Numbered from the stretch's first letter, positions 1 to 7,929 are shown. The stretch is DNA of 15,106 nucleotides from Spirochaetaceae bacterium (GCA_003554375.1 PWGF01000319.1:1-15106); one strand, 5' to 3'. Made by a program: numbers and translations. The notes: generated by a model not told the origin, from the sequence alone.

Positions 1-727
1 CGAAATCGTCCAGTTCCTCGATCCATGCCAGAAACTTCTCCGCTTCGCGCTGTTCCCGGTATGGCCCCACCCGCACCCGATAGTAGATATCGCCGTCGAT
101 CCGGGTAGGAAACACTACGCTCCGAAGCGTATGCCCGCGCAAGGTGTCGCGCGCCGTTTCCGCCGCGTCGCGGCTACCGGTAGCCGCGAGCTGCACCCAA
201 TACTCGCGCGAAGGTGCAGGCCGCGTTTCCGGCTCAGGCTCAGGGGCGGGGTCGGGACGGGGTTCAGGCCTCGGCTCCGGATCCGGCTCAGGATCGGGGC
301 GGGGAACAGGTTCCGGTTCCGGATCAGGGGTAGGCTCCGGCTCCTCCGGAGGTTCAGGATCATCAGGCGGAGCAGGCACATGCTCCGGCTTGTCCACGCT
401 TAGCTCACGTACGAACCTCTGCCTATCGTCAGGATCGATTACGCGCTCTTCCCCGGTGCTGTAGACGATGATGAACTCGTCCTCGTCCGGATCGGTTACT
501 TCCTCGGGTTCCGGATCCTCGACATCGGGCTCGGCCTCGGGATCGTCGGGCTCGTCACGGTCGCTTCGATACTCGACCGGATCGACCGGCTCCGGCTCCC
601 CCGGGACTCCCGCGCGCGCGACACCCGGAGCGGTATCCGGATAGAAGGCCAATAGACCGATTCCAAGAACAAGCGCAAGGAAGAGTGTTATCGAGAGAAC
701 GATAAGAAGAGTTCTCCGCGCGTACAT
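1..727 (-). CDS. Membrane-anchored SPOR-domain protein with Pro/Glu stalk (partial, 3' end outside window)
   Basis: Only the first 242 residues lie inside the window; the frame is still open at the left edge. Residues 1-4 are cytoplasmic, and about 5-28 form one hydrophobic transmembrane segment (LLIVLSITLFLALVLGIGLL). Next comes an acidic, proline-rich periplasmic stretch; between about 118 and 170 it is an almost perfect Pro-Xaa alternation with Xaa = Glu, Asp, Arg or Val. From about 175 a SPOR domain begins (YWVQLAATGSRDAAE, then YYRVRVGPYREQREAEKFL), matching the family's VQ-hydrophobic start and its xxYRVrVGPf strand. SPOR domains bind glycan strands stripped of stem peptides at division sites, so a role in septal or wall remodelling is inferred. 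The ATG at 725-727 is chosen because AAGGAG lies upstream and the membrane segment follows at once. It begins 16 bases after the coaE stop and is probably the next gene of that operon. Confidence 0.85.
   Translation of the reverse strand, partial: MYARRTLLIVLSITLFLALVLGIGLLAFYPDTAPGVARAGVPGEPEPVDPVEYRSDRDEPDDPEAEPDVEDPEPEEVTDPDEDEFIIVYSTGEERVIDPDDRQRFVRELSVDKPEHVPAPPDDPEPPEEPEPTPDPEPEPVPRPDPEPDPEPRPEPRPDPAPEPEPETRPAPSREYWVQLAATGSRDAAETARDTLRGHTLRSVVFPTRIDGDIYYRVRVGPYREQREAEKFLAWIEELDDF
229..366. repeat. Imperfect hexanucleotide repeat encoding the Pro-Glu/Asp/Arg stalk
   Basis: On the plus strand this tract is a run of GGnTCn/GGnnCn-type hexamers (ggctcc, ggatcc, ggctca, ggatcg). It encodes the alternating Pro-Xaa stalk of the SPOR protein on the minus strand. 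Such a low-complexity in-frame tract is prone to length change by slippage, in steps of two residues. It also gives a long Gly-Ser reading frame on the plus strand that is only a shadow. Confidence 0.7.
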
Positions 728-743
728 GCTCTCTTCTTCTCCT

Positions 744-1550
744 TCATCCGCCACCATGGACTAAGCGAGACACCGTCCGTTGGCGAAGCCTTCCAATCAG
801 ACGACGCACTCGCTTTTCGAGCCCGTTGACTGACCCTACGTTGCACACGGTATACATATCGACATCTTTGCGCGCGGGCTGTAGAGTGCGCTGAGCGCGC
901 ATCCGCCGCCAAGCCTCTCCCAGCGAAAGCCCATCCCGTCTCCGTGCCCGAAGAAGCCGAAGGGGCGCAGGCGCATAGACCCAGAACACGGCGTCACAGA
1001 ACCTGTGTAGGCCCATGGGAAAGAGTAGGGCGGCGTTTACAACCACGCGCCCGCCGGGCGGGGCATTAGCGATACGCCTTCGCACCTCATCCACCATGTC
1101 CGGATGGACGATCGATTCCAAGCGCCTCCGCGCTTCGGGATCAGCGAACACGAGCCGGCCCAGCTTCCGTCTGTCAACCGCGCCGTCGTCACCGATCACC
1201 CCCTTGCCGAACTCGCGCCGGATAGCGACGCGGCATCGCTCAAGCGCAAGATGCCCCAGCCAATCCACCTCGATCTGACCAAACCCCATCTTCTCCAAGA
1301 CTCCAACGACCGCGTTCTTCCCTGCGCAGTAGCGTCCCGCCACGCCCACGACGAACGGCCGGCCGGTCTCGGTCGCACCGGATTCGGAAGCTTCGCCGTC
1401 TTCGGCCCCGCCGCTGCCGGCGTTCGATGGAGCCGTCCCGGCCGGATCGAACCAGGCTTGCCCGGATTCCCGCTCCGACGTTCTCTCCTCCGTTTCGCTA
1501 TCCGCTCCGATGTCCGTTCCCTTTCGGAGTTTGCTCTCCTTGCGCCTCAA
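744..1550 (-). CDS. coaE: Dephospho-CoA kinase
   Basis: It phosphorylates the 3'-OH of dephospho-CoA with ATP, the last step of CoA synthesis, in the cytoplasm. The kinase core starts near residue 66 of 268. The P-loop is GVAGRYCAGKNAVV (69-82), with Asn79 where most CoaE proteins have Ser/Thr after the Lys. Other family signatures follow: IEVDWLGH (93-100), IVHPDMVDEV (147-156), NAALLFPMGLHRFCDAVFWV (172-191), and a lid-like RARRRDGLSLGEAWRRMRAQ ending near 220. The first ~64 residues are a charged, low-complexity extension not found in typical CoaE proteins of ~200 residues. The start is TTG at 1550. It overlaps the polA stop by 4 bases (TTGA), with GGGGCGAG upstream, which suggests translational coupling. 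No ATG lies before the P-loop, and a GTG just before it has no ribosome binding site, so the extension is probably real. Confidence 0.85.
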   Translation of the reverse strand: MRRKESKLRKGTDIGADSETEERTSERESGQAWFDPAGTAPSNAGSGGAEDGEASESGATETGRPFVVGVAGRYCAGKNAVVGVLEKMGFGQIEVDWLGHLALERCRVAIRREFGKGVIGDDGAVDRRKLGRLVFADPEARRRLESIVHPDMVDEVRRRIANAPPGGRVVVNAALLFPMGLHRFCDAVFWVYAPAPLRLLRARRRDGLSLGEAWRRMRAQRTLQPARKDVDMYTVCNVGSVNGLEKRVRRLIGRLRQRTVSRLVHGGG

Positions 1551-4465
1551 TGCAGCTCGCCCCAGTTCAACCCTGCCTCGACACTCACCTTGAGCGGTAT
1601 GCTCAGTTCCACTGCCGAGGTCATCTCTTCGTGCAACACGCGCTTCACCTGTTCCACCTCATCCTCCGGGCACTCCAGCATGAGCTCATCGTGTACCTGC
1701 AGAAGCAGGCTCGAGCGGAGACCATCCTCTTTCAGCCGGCGTTCCACACGGAGCATCGCCTGCTTCACGATGTCCGCTGCCGTACCTTGAATTGGCGTGT
1801 TCACCGCAATCCTTTCGGCACCCTGCTTCTCCGCCCGGTTACGGCTGTTGATCGCCGGAAGCGGACGTTGGCGCCCGAAGAGCGTGTTGACATAACCGTG
1901 CTCTTGCGCTTCCCGCACCTTCTGGTCCACGAAATCGCGTATCTTACTGTACGTCCGGAAGTACGCCTCGATGAAGCGCTCAGCTTCCCGCCGCTGGATC
2001 CGCAGTTCCCGGCTTAACCGAAATGCGCTCATCCCGTACATGACACCGAAATTGATCGTTTTCGCGATCCGGCGCTGTTCCGGGGTAACCTGATCCGGCT
2101 CCACTCCGAATATGAGAGCGCCGGTCGCCCGGTGGACGTCCTGTCCTTCGGCGAAGGCACGTCTAAGCCCTTCATCTCCGGAAAGGTGTCCGAGAACCAC
2201 GAGCTCGATCTGCGAGTAGTCGGCGCTTACGAACCAATGACCGGGTGCCGGGACGAATGCGCGCCGAATACGCCTGCCCTCTTCGTCCTTTATCGGAATA
2301 TTCTGAAGGTTCGGATCACGACTCGAGAGCCGGCCGGTTGCTGTCCCGGTGACTTGGAAACTCGTGTGAATCCGGCCGGTATCTTCATTGACCATGCGCG
2401 GAAGAGCATCGACGTAGGTACTTTTAAGCTTGCTGAGCCGTCGGTGGCGCAGAACCAACTCCGGCACGACGTCCTCCGCCGCCAACTCCTCCAGCACCGC
2501 CGTATCGGTGGAATAGCCGGTCTTCGTCTTACGGCGAGGGGCCAACCCGCGCTCCTCGAACAGCACGGTCTGCAGTTGCTGCGTAGAGTTCAGGTTGAAA
2601 CGGCGGCCGACCTCGGCATAGACCGACTCTTCGATCCGGCCCATCTCCTCTACAAGCTCCCCTCCGTAACGAGAGAGCTCATCCAGGTCAACCCGTATGC
2701 CTGCCAGCTCCATCTCCGCCAGTACCGGCACAAGCGGCATCTCTACCCCGGCCGCGATACCGGACAGCCCCCGCTTCTCCAGCAACAACACAAACAGATC
2801 AGCCAACCGCAACGCCAGGTCCGCGTCCTCGGCGGCATAACGCGTCGCGGTCTCCAGGGGCACCGAGTCGAATGTGCGCCGAGCTTCTCCTCGCTTGGCC
2901 TTGGGAACCACATCGTCATAGTGGAGTGTGGTATAGCCGAGATACCGTTCGGCAAGGCGATCCAGGCCGTACTGGCCGGCCTCGGCATCCAAGAGCCAGG
3001 CCGCCACCAGCGTGTCGAAGCAGCGTGCTCGGACCGGCATCCCCCACCGCGAGAGCACCTTGTAGTCGTACTGGAGATTCTGTCCAACGACCTCGACCTC
3101 GCGGCTGTCAAAGAGGCGAGCCAGCCTGTCTCGCACAAGCTCGTCGTCAAGGACCGGACCGTCGGGTCCGCGGAGTGGGATATAGCAGGCGCGGCCAGGC
3201 TCCGCAGCGAGCGACAAACCCACCGGGCTCGCCACCATCGCATCAAGCGCATCGGTCTCCGCGTCAAACGAAAACCGGCCGGCCTGCCGGCATCGCTCGA
3301 TCCACTCTTCCAATTCCTCGGTTCCCCGAACACAGACGTACTCCGGGCTGAGGCGCCCGAGTCGCTCCGCCTCTCTGACAGTCTCCTCGTCGGGCGCAAG
3401 CGCCGCATCGAAACCGAGCGCCGAAGCAGTAGTCGCGCTCTGGTCCACAACGGGCTCGGTCTTACCGGCGTCGCCGGCGGGCCGGGTCTTGCGCCCGTCG
3501 GCGCTGGGTCCGGGCTTGCCGGCCTCGCCGACCGGCTTGCCGCTGGTCGCCTCTCCCTCAGCCCCGGTTGCCTCGTCGCCGCCTCCGCCCCTGGCAAGCG
3601 AATCCTCCGCAAGACTTCGCATGCCTTGCTGTTGGAAATAGGGCACGGCGTCGCGAAAGCGGAGAGCCGGGAGGACACACTTGTCCTCCGCGAGAACCGG
3701 AGCATCCGTCCGGAGCTTCACGAGCTCCCGGCTCATGTAGGCAGCCTCTTTTCCTTCCAAGAGTTTCTTCTGTTTGGACGCCCCGGGGACCTCCTCGATG
3801 CGGTTATAAATCCCCTCCAGACTGTCGAACTGCGACAGAAGCTGCGCCGCGGTCTTGTCACCGATGCCGCTAACCCCCGGCACGTTGTCCGAGGCATCGC
3901 CTACCAGAGACAGATAATCGCGGATCTGCCCAGGGCCTATTCCCCACCGCTCGCGAACCGCGTCGGCGTCCAGCCGGACGAAGCTGCCCGACCCCTCAGG
4001 CTTCAGCATCCGAACCGGGCCTCCTACCAGCTGAAGCAGATCCTTGTCCCCGGATAGGATGTAGCACGGCCGTCCTTCTGAGCGGCACCGTTCCGCCAGC
4101 GTCGCGATGACGTCGTCAGCCTCGAATCCTTCTGCACGGTGCTTGGGTACACCGAGGACATCGATGATCTCCTCGATCACGGGAATCTGCGCGGTGAGTT
4201 CCTCCGGCGTCTTGTCCCGGGTTGCCTTGTACTCTTCGAACTGCTCGTGCCGGAAGGTCGGCCCGATGCTATCGAGCACGACGACCAACTGCTTTGGCTC
4301 GTATTGATCCAGAAAGGAGTAGAGTGAACGGAAAAAGCCGAATATGGCCGACGAGTTCTGCCCCTGCGGATTGCGCAGCGGCCTGCGGATCATTGCGAAG
4401 TAGCTTCGGTAGATAAGACTGTAACCGTCCAGCAGGTAAAGGGCGTCGGATTGCATGCCGGACAT
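1547..4465 (-). CDS. polA: DNA polymerase I
   Basis: A 972-residue Pol I for Okazaki fragment processing and gap-filling repair. The 5' nuclease (about 1-290) keeps LLDGYSLIYRSYF, GFEADDVIATL (113-123), SGDKDLL (138-144) and LVGDASDNVPGVSGIG (187-202). A low-complexity Gly/Ala/Pro linker spans about 291-350. The 3'-5' exonuclease (about 370-570) has all ligand motifs: Asp401-x-Glu403, Asn463/Asp467 in GQNLQYDYKVL, and Tyr543/Asp547 in YAAEDADLAL. It should therefore proofread, unlike Taq polymerase. In the polymerase domain, motif A is ADYSQIELVVLGHLSGD (catalytic Asp749), motif B is RRIAKTINFGVMYGM (Arg798, Lys802, Phe806) and motif C is LLLQVHDEL (Asp926). Motif A has Val756 where E. coli and Taq have Arg after IEL. 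The ATG at 4465 is preceded by AGGAAG at good spacing; an in-frame ATG three codons later is possible. It lies 55 bases after the FlgN-like gene and overlaps coaE by 4 bases. Confidence 0.97.
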   Translation of the reverse strand: MSGMQSDALYLLDGYSLIYRSYFAMIRRPLRNPQGQNSSAIFGFFRSLYSFLDQYEPKQLVVVLDSIGPTFRHEQFEEYKATRDKTPEELTAQIPVIEEIIDVLGVPKHRAEGFEADDVIATLAERCRSEGRPCYILSGDKDLLQLVGGPVRMLKPEGSGSFVRLDADAVRERWGIGPGQIRDYLSLVGDASDNVPGVSGIGDKTAAQLLSQFDSLEGIYNRIEEVPGASKQKKLLEGKEAAYMSRELVKLRTDAPVLAEDKCVLPALRFRDAVPYFQQQGMRSLAEDSLARGGGGDEATGAEGEATSGKPVGEAGKPGPSADGRKTRPAGDAGKTEPVVDQSATTASALGFDAALAPDEETVREAERLGRLSPEYVCVRGTEELEEWIERCRQAGRFSFDAETDALDAMVASPVGLSLAAEPGRACYIPLRGPDGPVLDDELVRDRLARLFDSREVEVVGQNLQYDYKVLSRWGMPVRARCFDTLVAAWLLDAEAGQYGLDRLAERYLGYTTLHYDDVVPKAKRGEARRTFDSVPLETATRYAAEDADLALRLADLFVLLLEKRGLSGIAAGVEMPLVPVLAEMELAGIRVDLDELSRYGGELVEEMGRIEESVYAEVGRRFNLNSTQQLQTVLFEERGLAPRRKTKTGYSTDTAVLEELAAEDVVPELVLRHRRLSKLKSTYVDALPRMVNEDTGRIHTSFQVTGTATGRLSSRDPNLQNIPIKDEEGRRIRRAFVPAPGHWFVSADYSQIELVVLGHLSGDEGLRRAFAEGQDVHRATGALIFGVEPDQVTPEQRRIAKTINFGVMYGMSAFRLSRELRIQRREAERFIEAYFRTYSKIRDFVDQKVREAQEHGYVNTLFGRQRPLPAINSRNRAEKQGAERIAVNTPIQGTAADIVKQAMLRVERRLKEDGLRSSLLLQVHDELMLECPEDEVEQVKRVLHEEMTSAVELSIPLKVSVEAGLNWGELH

Positions 4466-4471
4466 TATAGC

Positions 4472-4502
4472 TTCCTGTGGCGGTGCTGTCAGGCGTCAGG
4501 AA
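4472..4502 (-). promoter_or_regulatory. Inverted repeat that could mask the polA ribosome binding site
   Basis: On the minus strand, TTCCTG and CAGGAA form a perfect 6-bp inverted repeat around a 19-base loop. The second arm contains the AGGAAG ribosome binding site of polA, which lies just upstream of its ATG at 4465. If folded, it would limit polA translation. A 6-bp stem across a long loop is weak and could be chance. Confidence 0.25.
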
Positions 4503-4520
4503 CTCCCGCCCGCCCTACCG

Positions 4521-5051
4521 CTAGCCGACGAACATCTTGGATGCCGCTCGGCCCTGTTCGAGCGCCTCCTCGATCGATTCGATAGTCTCCGCGGAGAGCT
4601 CATCCCGGAGCTCGCACAGCCGGGCTTCGATCAGAACCCGGTTGCGCTCATTCTGGTAGATGACATGTTCTCGCGCCCGCGCATTTGTCCAACGCAGCCG
4701 CTCGATCTCATCCGCCCGGCTCTCGTCCATCCCCCCCGCCTCGGCGTCATAACGGTTCAGCCTCGTTTCGACCAAGCGAATCAGCCGGTCCAACACCGTA
4801 AGCTCCTCCATCAGACGGCGCTCGAAATGGGTTGCGTCGGCGAGCGCTGCCTCGCCCCCGTTGCGGATGCGGCTTTCCAGCACATCCGCGACACTGAGAT
4901 ACCGGGCGAATCGAGATCGCTGTTTCGACAAGAGTACTCGGTAGCGGGTGTGCGCGCGTTCTCTCCGTTCCGCACGGAGCTGCTCCTGTAGCTCGGGCGA
5001 CGCGAAGGGCACGGAGGACACCTTGCGCTCCCGGAGATCATCCGGCCACAT
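4521..5051 (-). CDS. FlgN-like flagellar chaperone (putative)
   Basis: A 176-residue, highly charged, mostly helical soluble protein with no membrane segment or signal peptide. Length, heptad-like helices and a C-terminal helix with NERNRVLIEARLCELRDEL resemble the FlgN family, which carries hook-filament junction proteins to the flagellar export gate. The match is by overall character and context, not a diagnostic motif. It directly follows fliS, another flagellar export chaperone, and overlaps its end by 14 bases. The ATG at 5051 has GGAGG eight bases upstream, inside the fliS 3' end, which argues for coupled translation. A GTG eleven codons in, behind GGGAG, is an alternative start. It could instead be an unrelated coiled-coil protein. 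Confidence 0.5.
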   Translation of the reverse strand: MWPDDLRERKVSSVPFASPELQEQLRAERRERAHTRYRVLLSKQRSRFARYLSVADVLESRIRNGGEAALADATHFERRLMEELTVLDRLIRLVETRLNRYDAEAGGMDESRADEIERLRWTNARAREHVIYQNERNRVLIEARLCELRDELSAETIESIEEALEQGRAASKMFVG

Positions 5052-5478
5052 TTACGCCACCTCCGCTCGAGCTCTCCCCGGACTGCCCGGGCTGCTTGTT
5101 AACCACTTGGTGCCAGGCCCCACGCAGATCGCTGAGCATTCGTCGCACGGGAAGCAGGTAGCTTCGGTCTTTGTTCAGGTTCCCCTCGGTCAACTGGCCG
5201 TTCACATATAGGTAGATACTCAGGAGATTCTGGGCCACGTCACCGCCCTGATCCAGGTCTAAGCCGACCATGAGCTCAGTGATTGCAGCCTGTGCTCGGA
5301 TGATCGCGTTGTGAACTCTGTCCAGCTGCTGTGTCTCTTCAGCCAGAAGCGTTGAGGCGATATCGATCTGCTTCATCGCCTCATCATAGAGCATGAGGAT
5401 CATCTGACCCTGCGAAGCGGTCCGAACCTTCGTCTGCTTATAGGCGTTCACGCGATCATCGCTCGATCCGTATGGCAT
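5038..5478 (-). CDS. fliS: Flagellin-specific export chaperone FliS
   Basis: A 146-residue cytoplasmic helical protein that binds the C-terminal helix of flagellin and keeps it unfolded and monomeric before type III export. The N-terminus carries the FliS signature AYKQTKVRTASQGQMILMLY (residues 12-31), corresponding to the usual AYxxxxVxTASPxxLilmLYdga. Further helices include RVHNAIIRAQAAITELMVGL and a final helix ending in LRGAWHQVVNK. A Gly/Ser-rich tail of about 20 residues follows and makes it a little longer than usual. The ATG at 5476-5478 is chosen because GGAGGGG lies 4 bases upstream and it fits the family N-terminus. The frame stays open upstream, but that part reads into the preceding gene. 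It lies 25 bases after the propeller-NodB gene. Confidence 0.93.
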   Translation of the reverse strand: MPYGSSDDRVNAYKQTKVRTASQGQMILMLYDEAMKQIDIASTLLAEETQQLDRVHNAIIRAQAAITELMVGLDLDQGGDVAQNLLSIYLYVNGQLTEGNLNKDRSYLLPVRRMLSDLRGAWHQVVNKQPGQSGESSSGGGVNVAG

Positions 5479-5503
5479 CTTCCCCTCCGTGTCCGCGGTC
5501 GTG

Positions 5504-7870
5504 CTACTGGACGCGTTCCAAGAGCTCGGACACCGGCACGATCTCGTAACCGCGCGATATAAGCGCGTTGAGCAGCACATCGAGCCGGTGGAACAAATAG
5601 TCGTCACGTCCACCGAAACGCCGATTCTCACCCGGGACTCCTACTGTCATCGAAACAATGGACCCAGGTTTCTTCCGGTCGACGATTCGGTCGACGAGCT
5701 CACCCGACCTCTTGTAGAGCGAAGGGGTTCGCGGCCCCTCGTACCGCGGCACCCAATCCAGACTATCTACATCCCGGCCAACGTGGGTGTATCCAATCGT
5801 TTCGGCAGCGTTCAGGATCTCTTCAGTAACCGAATAGTACGGAGCATGCCAGAGCAGGCTCAGCTCCTCCTCGGTGGTTTCGAAATACTCGTCTTCGTTC
5901 CGATCCAATCCGCGCTGAACGAACTCGGTGCCGACATCATACCGGCTGTCGGTGAGATCGATATGCGAGTAGAACAGGTTCCCCACATCGTGGGGGCTTG
6001 CAGCAATCTCCCGGGCTGCTCCCGGATGGCGCCGGATGAAATCGCCCGATACGAAGAAAGTGCTTTCGACGCGGTAATTGGAAAGAGTACGGAGAATCTC
6101 ATTCAGCCCTTCGACGGAATCCACCGCGTTGAAGACGAGCGCCACTTGTCGTTTTCGAGTTCGTGGGCCATGGGTGAAGTTGCGGAGACTGACTTCTTCT
6201 TCCTCTTCCGGAAACGGACTGTACCTTCGCTCCGGTCGTGGGAAGAGCGCCGTAGTGCCGAACCCGTCGGCTCGACGCACCATGATGAGATTCCGGTACG
6301 CCCCGGCTCGCAGCGAATCGAGATAAACGCGGAATTCCCGGGAGACGCGCCGCTGTTCGCGAATCGGCAACTCTTCGTCACTGCCGTTCTCCGGCTCCCA
6401 TTCGGTCCACCGCCGCTCCTCTTCCAGCCAACGCGCTTGCACCCCGCCGGCTTCGGCGAGTATATCCCCCGTTTCGCGGTGATATCCGATTTGCTCCACC
6501 TGAGAGAATGCGACGAGCTCCCGTTCCTGGCCGTCCCGGTCGAAACGATCGATGCGCTTGCGCCCCGCCACGACGAAACTCTCGTCGTCCAGCCATAGTG
6601 CCTCGAGATTCGAGTCGAGGTCGATCTGCTCGATCTCCACCCAGGTTTCGTAGTTACGCAAACTGATACCGTCACCGGTAACGACAACGGCAAGGCGCTC
6701 GTCGGGCGAGAGAGCAATATCGCGTACGTCGGCAGGCTCCTTCTTGCGGAATCTCTCCCCGGCGGCTTCATCCAGGTGAACCCGATAAACCTCCCGGCTC
6801 AGCGCGCCGTCCTTCATGCTTGCCACGAGCACGGTAAGGGTGTTTCGCTCCGACCAGCTGACATGCTCGACCGTAGCGCTCCGGGGAAACAACCGATACG
6901 GCAACCCGACGGAGTCACTGACGTCTCGATAATCGTCGCGCTCCAGGGCATAAACAAACAGGCTGCGTCCACCCCGGCTGAGAAGCACATACGACTGGTC
7001 CGGAGCAAGCCAGAAACGATCGAAATTGGGATCGAACGCAGTGGGAAGCTTACCGATTACCTCGCCGGCATGCAGCGGCTCGCCCAACACGCTTCGTGAG
7101 AGGAAGTCGCTCCCCTCAAGGCGGTAGATCAACGTTCCTCGGACAAGGTAGAGGACATTGTCCGATTTCCATCGGACATTCGCCAACGTCCCTTCGGTCA
7201 GACGACGCGCCGACTCACCCAGCGTGCGTGAGCGTTCGTGGGCCTCCACCGAATGGTAGTAGACCGACCCGTTCTTGGTGTATACCAAAAAGCGCGAGTC
7301 CGGAGACCACTTCACCACCGGCTGCGAGAGGGCACGTTCCACTCGCGTTGCGATCACGTAGCGCTCGTCTTGCTCGCGATCGTGAAGTATCAGGTCACCG
7401 TAGGCTACGCTCTCGGACTCCTCACGGTCGATCCATGTTAGGTAGCGGCCGTCGGGTGAGCTGCCGACCGCCTCGAGCTTCCCTAACTCGATATCCGAGC
7501 CCACGCTGAAACCGGGGTACGCTTCCACCTCTTCGATTACCCCGTCCACCGGGGAAACGTGGAAGAGACCGAAGCGATTTCGAATCTCGAGAAGCGGGTC
7601 GTCACCGGTTCGAGAGAGCTCTTCCGGTAACGTAGTCAGCGGAAACAGGGTCTGCTCACCGGCGTCCGCCAAGTAGCGAGCCCGGACCTCCCCGAGTCCC
7701 GGAGCCTGCGTATCGGCGGCAAACAGGAGACGCGCGTCATCCGCGAGGTCAAGTTCTCCAAACTCAACCTCGGCATACGCGGCGCCGACGAGAACGCCAA
7801 TGAGGACGACGACTATTGGAAGCGAACGTAGACGGTATATCATGCTCCAACACTTCAACTTTCGGCACAT
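5504..7870 (-). CDS. Secreted beta-propeller protein with degenerate NodB (polysaccharide deacetylase-like) domain
   Basis: From the chosen start the protein has 788 residues. A signal peptide (hydrophobic core about 18-30, likely cleavage after AAYA near 33) sends it to the periplasm or outside. Residues about 40-530 show repeated TolB/WD-like blade signatures (SSPDGRYLTWID, KWSPDSRFLVYTKNG, LAPDQSYVLLSRGG, ALSPDERLAVVVTG). From about 572 a NodB fold follows: VALVFNAVDS, STFFVSGDFIRRHPGA, DVGNLFYSHIDL, LLWHAPYYSVTEEIL, DVDSLDW, GSIVSMTVG. In active deacetylases motif 1 is TFDDG and motif 2 is H-x3-H. Here both Asp of motif 1 are replaced (Asn581, Ala582), the first His is Leu632 and only His636 remains, so a glycan-binding pseudoenzyme is inferred. 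The ATG at 7870 has only a weak GGGCGA upstream; the ATG at 7843 has GGAG almost touching it. It is probably first in the operon with fliS. Confidence 0.8.
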   Translation of the reverse strand: MCRKLKCWSMIYRLRSLPIVVVLIGVLVGAAYAEVEFGELDLADDARLLFAADTQAPGLGEVRARYLADAGEQTLFPLTTLPEELSRTGDDPLLEIRNRFGLFHVSPVDGVIEEVEAYPGFSVGSDIELGKLEAVGSSPDGRYLTWIDREESESVAYGDLILHDREQDERYVIATRVERALSQPVVKWSPDSRFLVYTKNGSVYYHSVEAHERSRTLGESARRLTEGTLANVRWKSDNVLYLVRGTLIYRLEGSDFLSRSVLGEPLHAGEVIGKLPTAFDPNFDRFWLAPDQSYVLLSRGGRSLFVYALERDDYRDVSDSVGLPYRLFPRSATVEHVSWSERNTLTVLVASMKDGALSREVYRVHLDEAAGERFRKKEPADVRDIALSPDERLAVVVTGDGISLRNYETWVEIEQIDLDSNLEALWLDDESFVVAGRKRIDRFDRDGQERELVAFSQVEQIGYHRETGDILAEAGGVQARWLEEERRWTEWEPENGSDEELPIREQRRVSREFRVYLDSLRAGAYRNLIMVRRADGFGTTALFPRPERRYSPFPEEEEEVSLRNFTHGPRTRKRQVALVFNAVDSVEGLNEILRTLSNYRVESTFFVSGDFIRRHPGAAREIAASPHDVGNLFYSHIDLTDSRYDVGTEFVQRGLDRNEDEYFETTEEELSLLWHAPYYSVTEEILNAAETIGYTHVGRDVDSLDWVPRYEGPRTPSLYKRSGELVDRIVDRKKPGSIVSMTVGVPGENRRFGGRDDYLFHRLDVLLNALISRGYEIVPVSELLERVQ

Positions 7871-7929
7871 TGTCGCCCAGTCTTGAGCGCACCGGTTCGG
7901 CCGTATCCCGATCGGCGAGAACCTGGGTT

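Noticed and set aside
144..464. Plus-strand Gly-Ser-rich frame opposite the SPOR protein
   Set aside because: The Gly-Ser pattern is only the complement of the Pro-Xaa hexamer repeat of the real minus-strand gene.
2743..3705. 320-codon minus-strand open frame in another phase within polA
   Set aside because: Arg/Ser-rich out-of-frame reading of polA; the polA frame carries the conserved exonuclease motifs.
2132..4057. 641-codon plus-strand open frame inside polA
   Set aside because: It is antisense to a fully conserved polA, has no ribosome binding site and shows no recognisable domain. Long antisense frames are expected in GC-rich coding DNA.
5479..5631. Upstream extension of fliS
   Set aside because: It would overlap the preceding gene. 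The ATG at 5478 has a strong GGAGGGG and matches the FliS N-terminus.
5489..6598. 369-codon plus-strand open frame
   Set aside because: It lies antisense to the propeller-NodB gene, whose motifs are clear; the plus-strand translation resembles nothing and lacks a start signal.
7909..7916. GCCGATCG on the minus strand, similar to a flagellar sigma28 -10 box, upstream of the propeller-NodB/fliS block
   Set aside because: No TAAA-type -35 lies at the required spacing; a similar GCCGATAC upstream of the EAL gene also lacks a -35.
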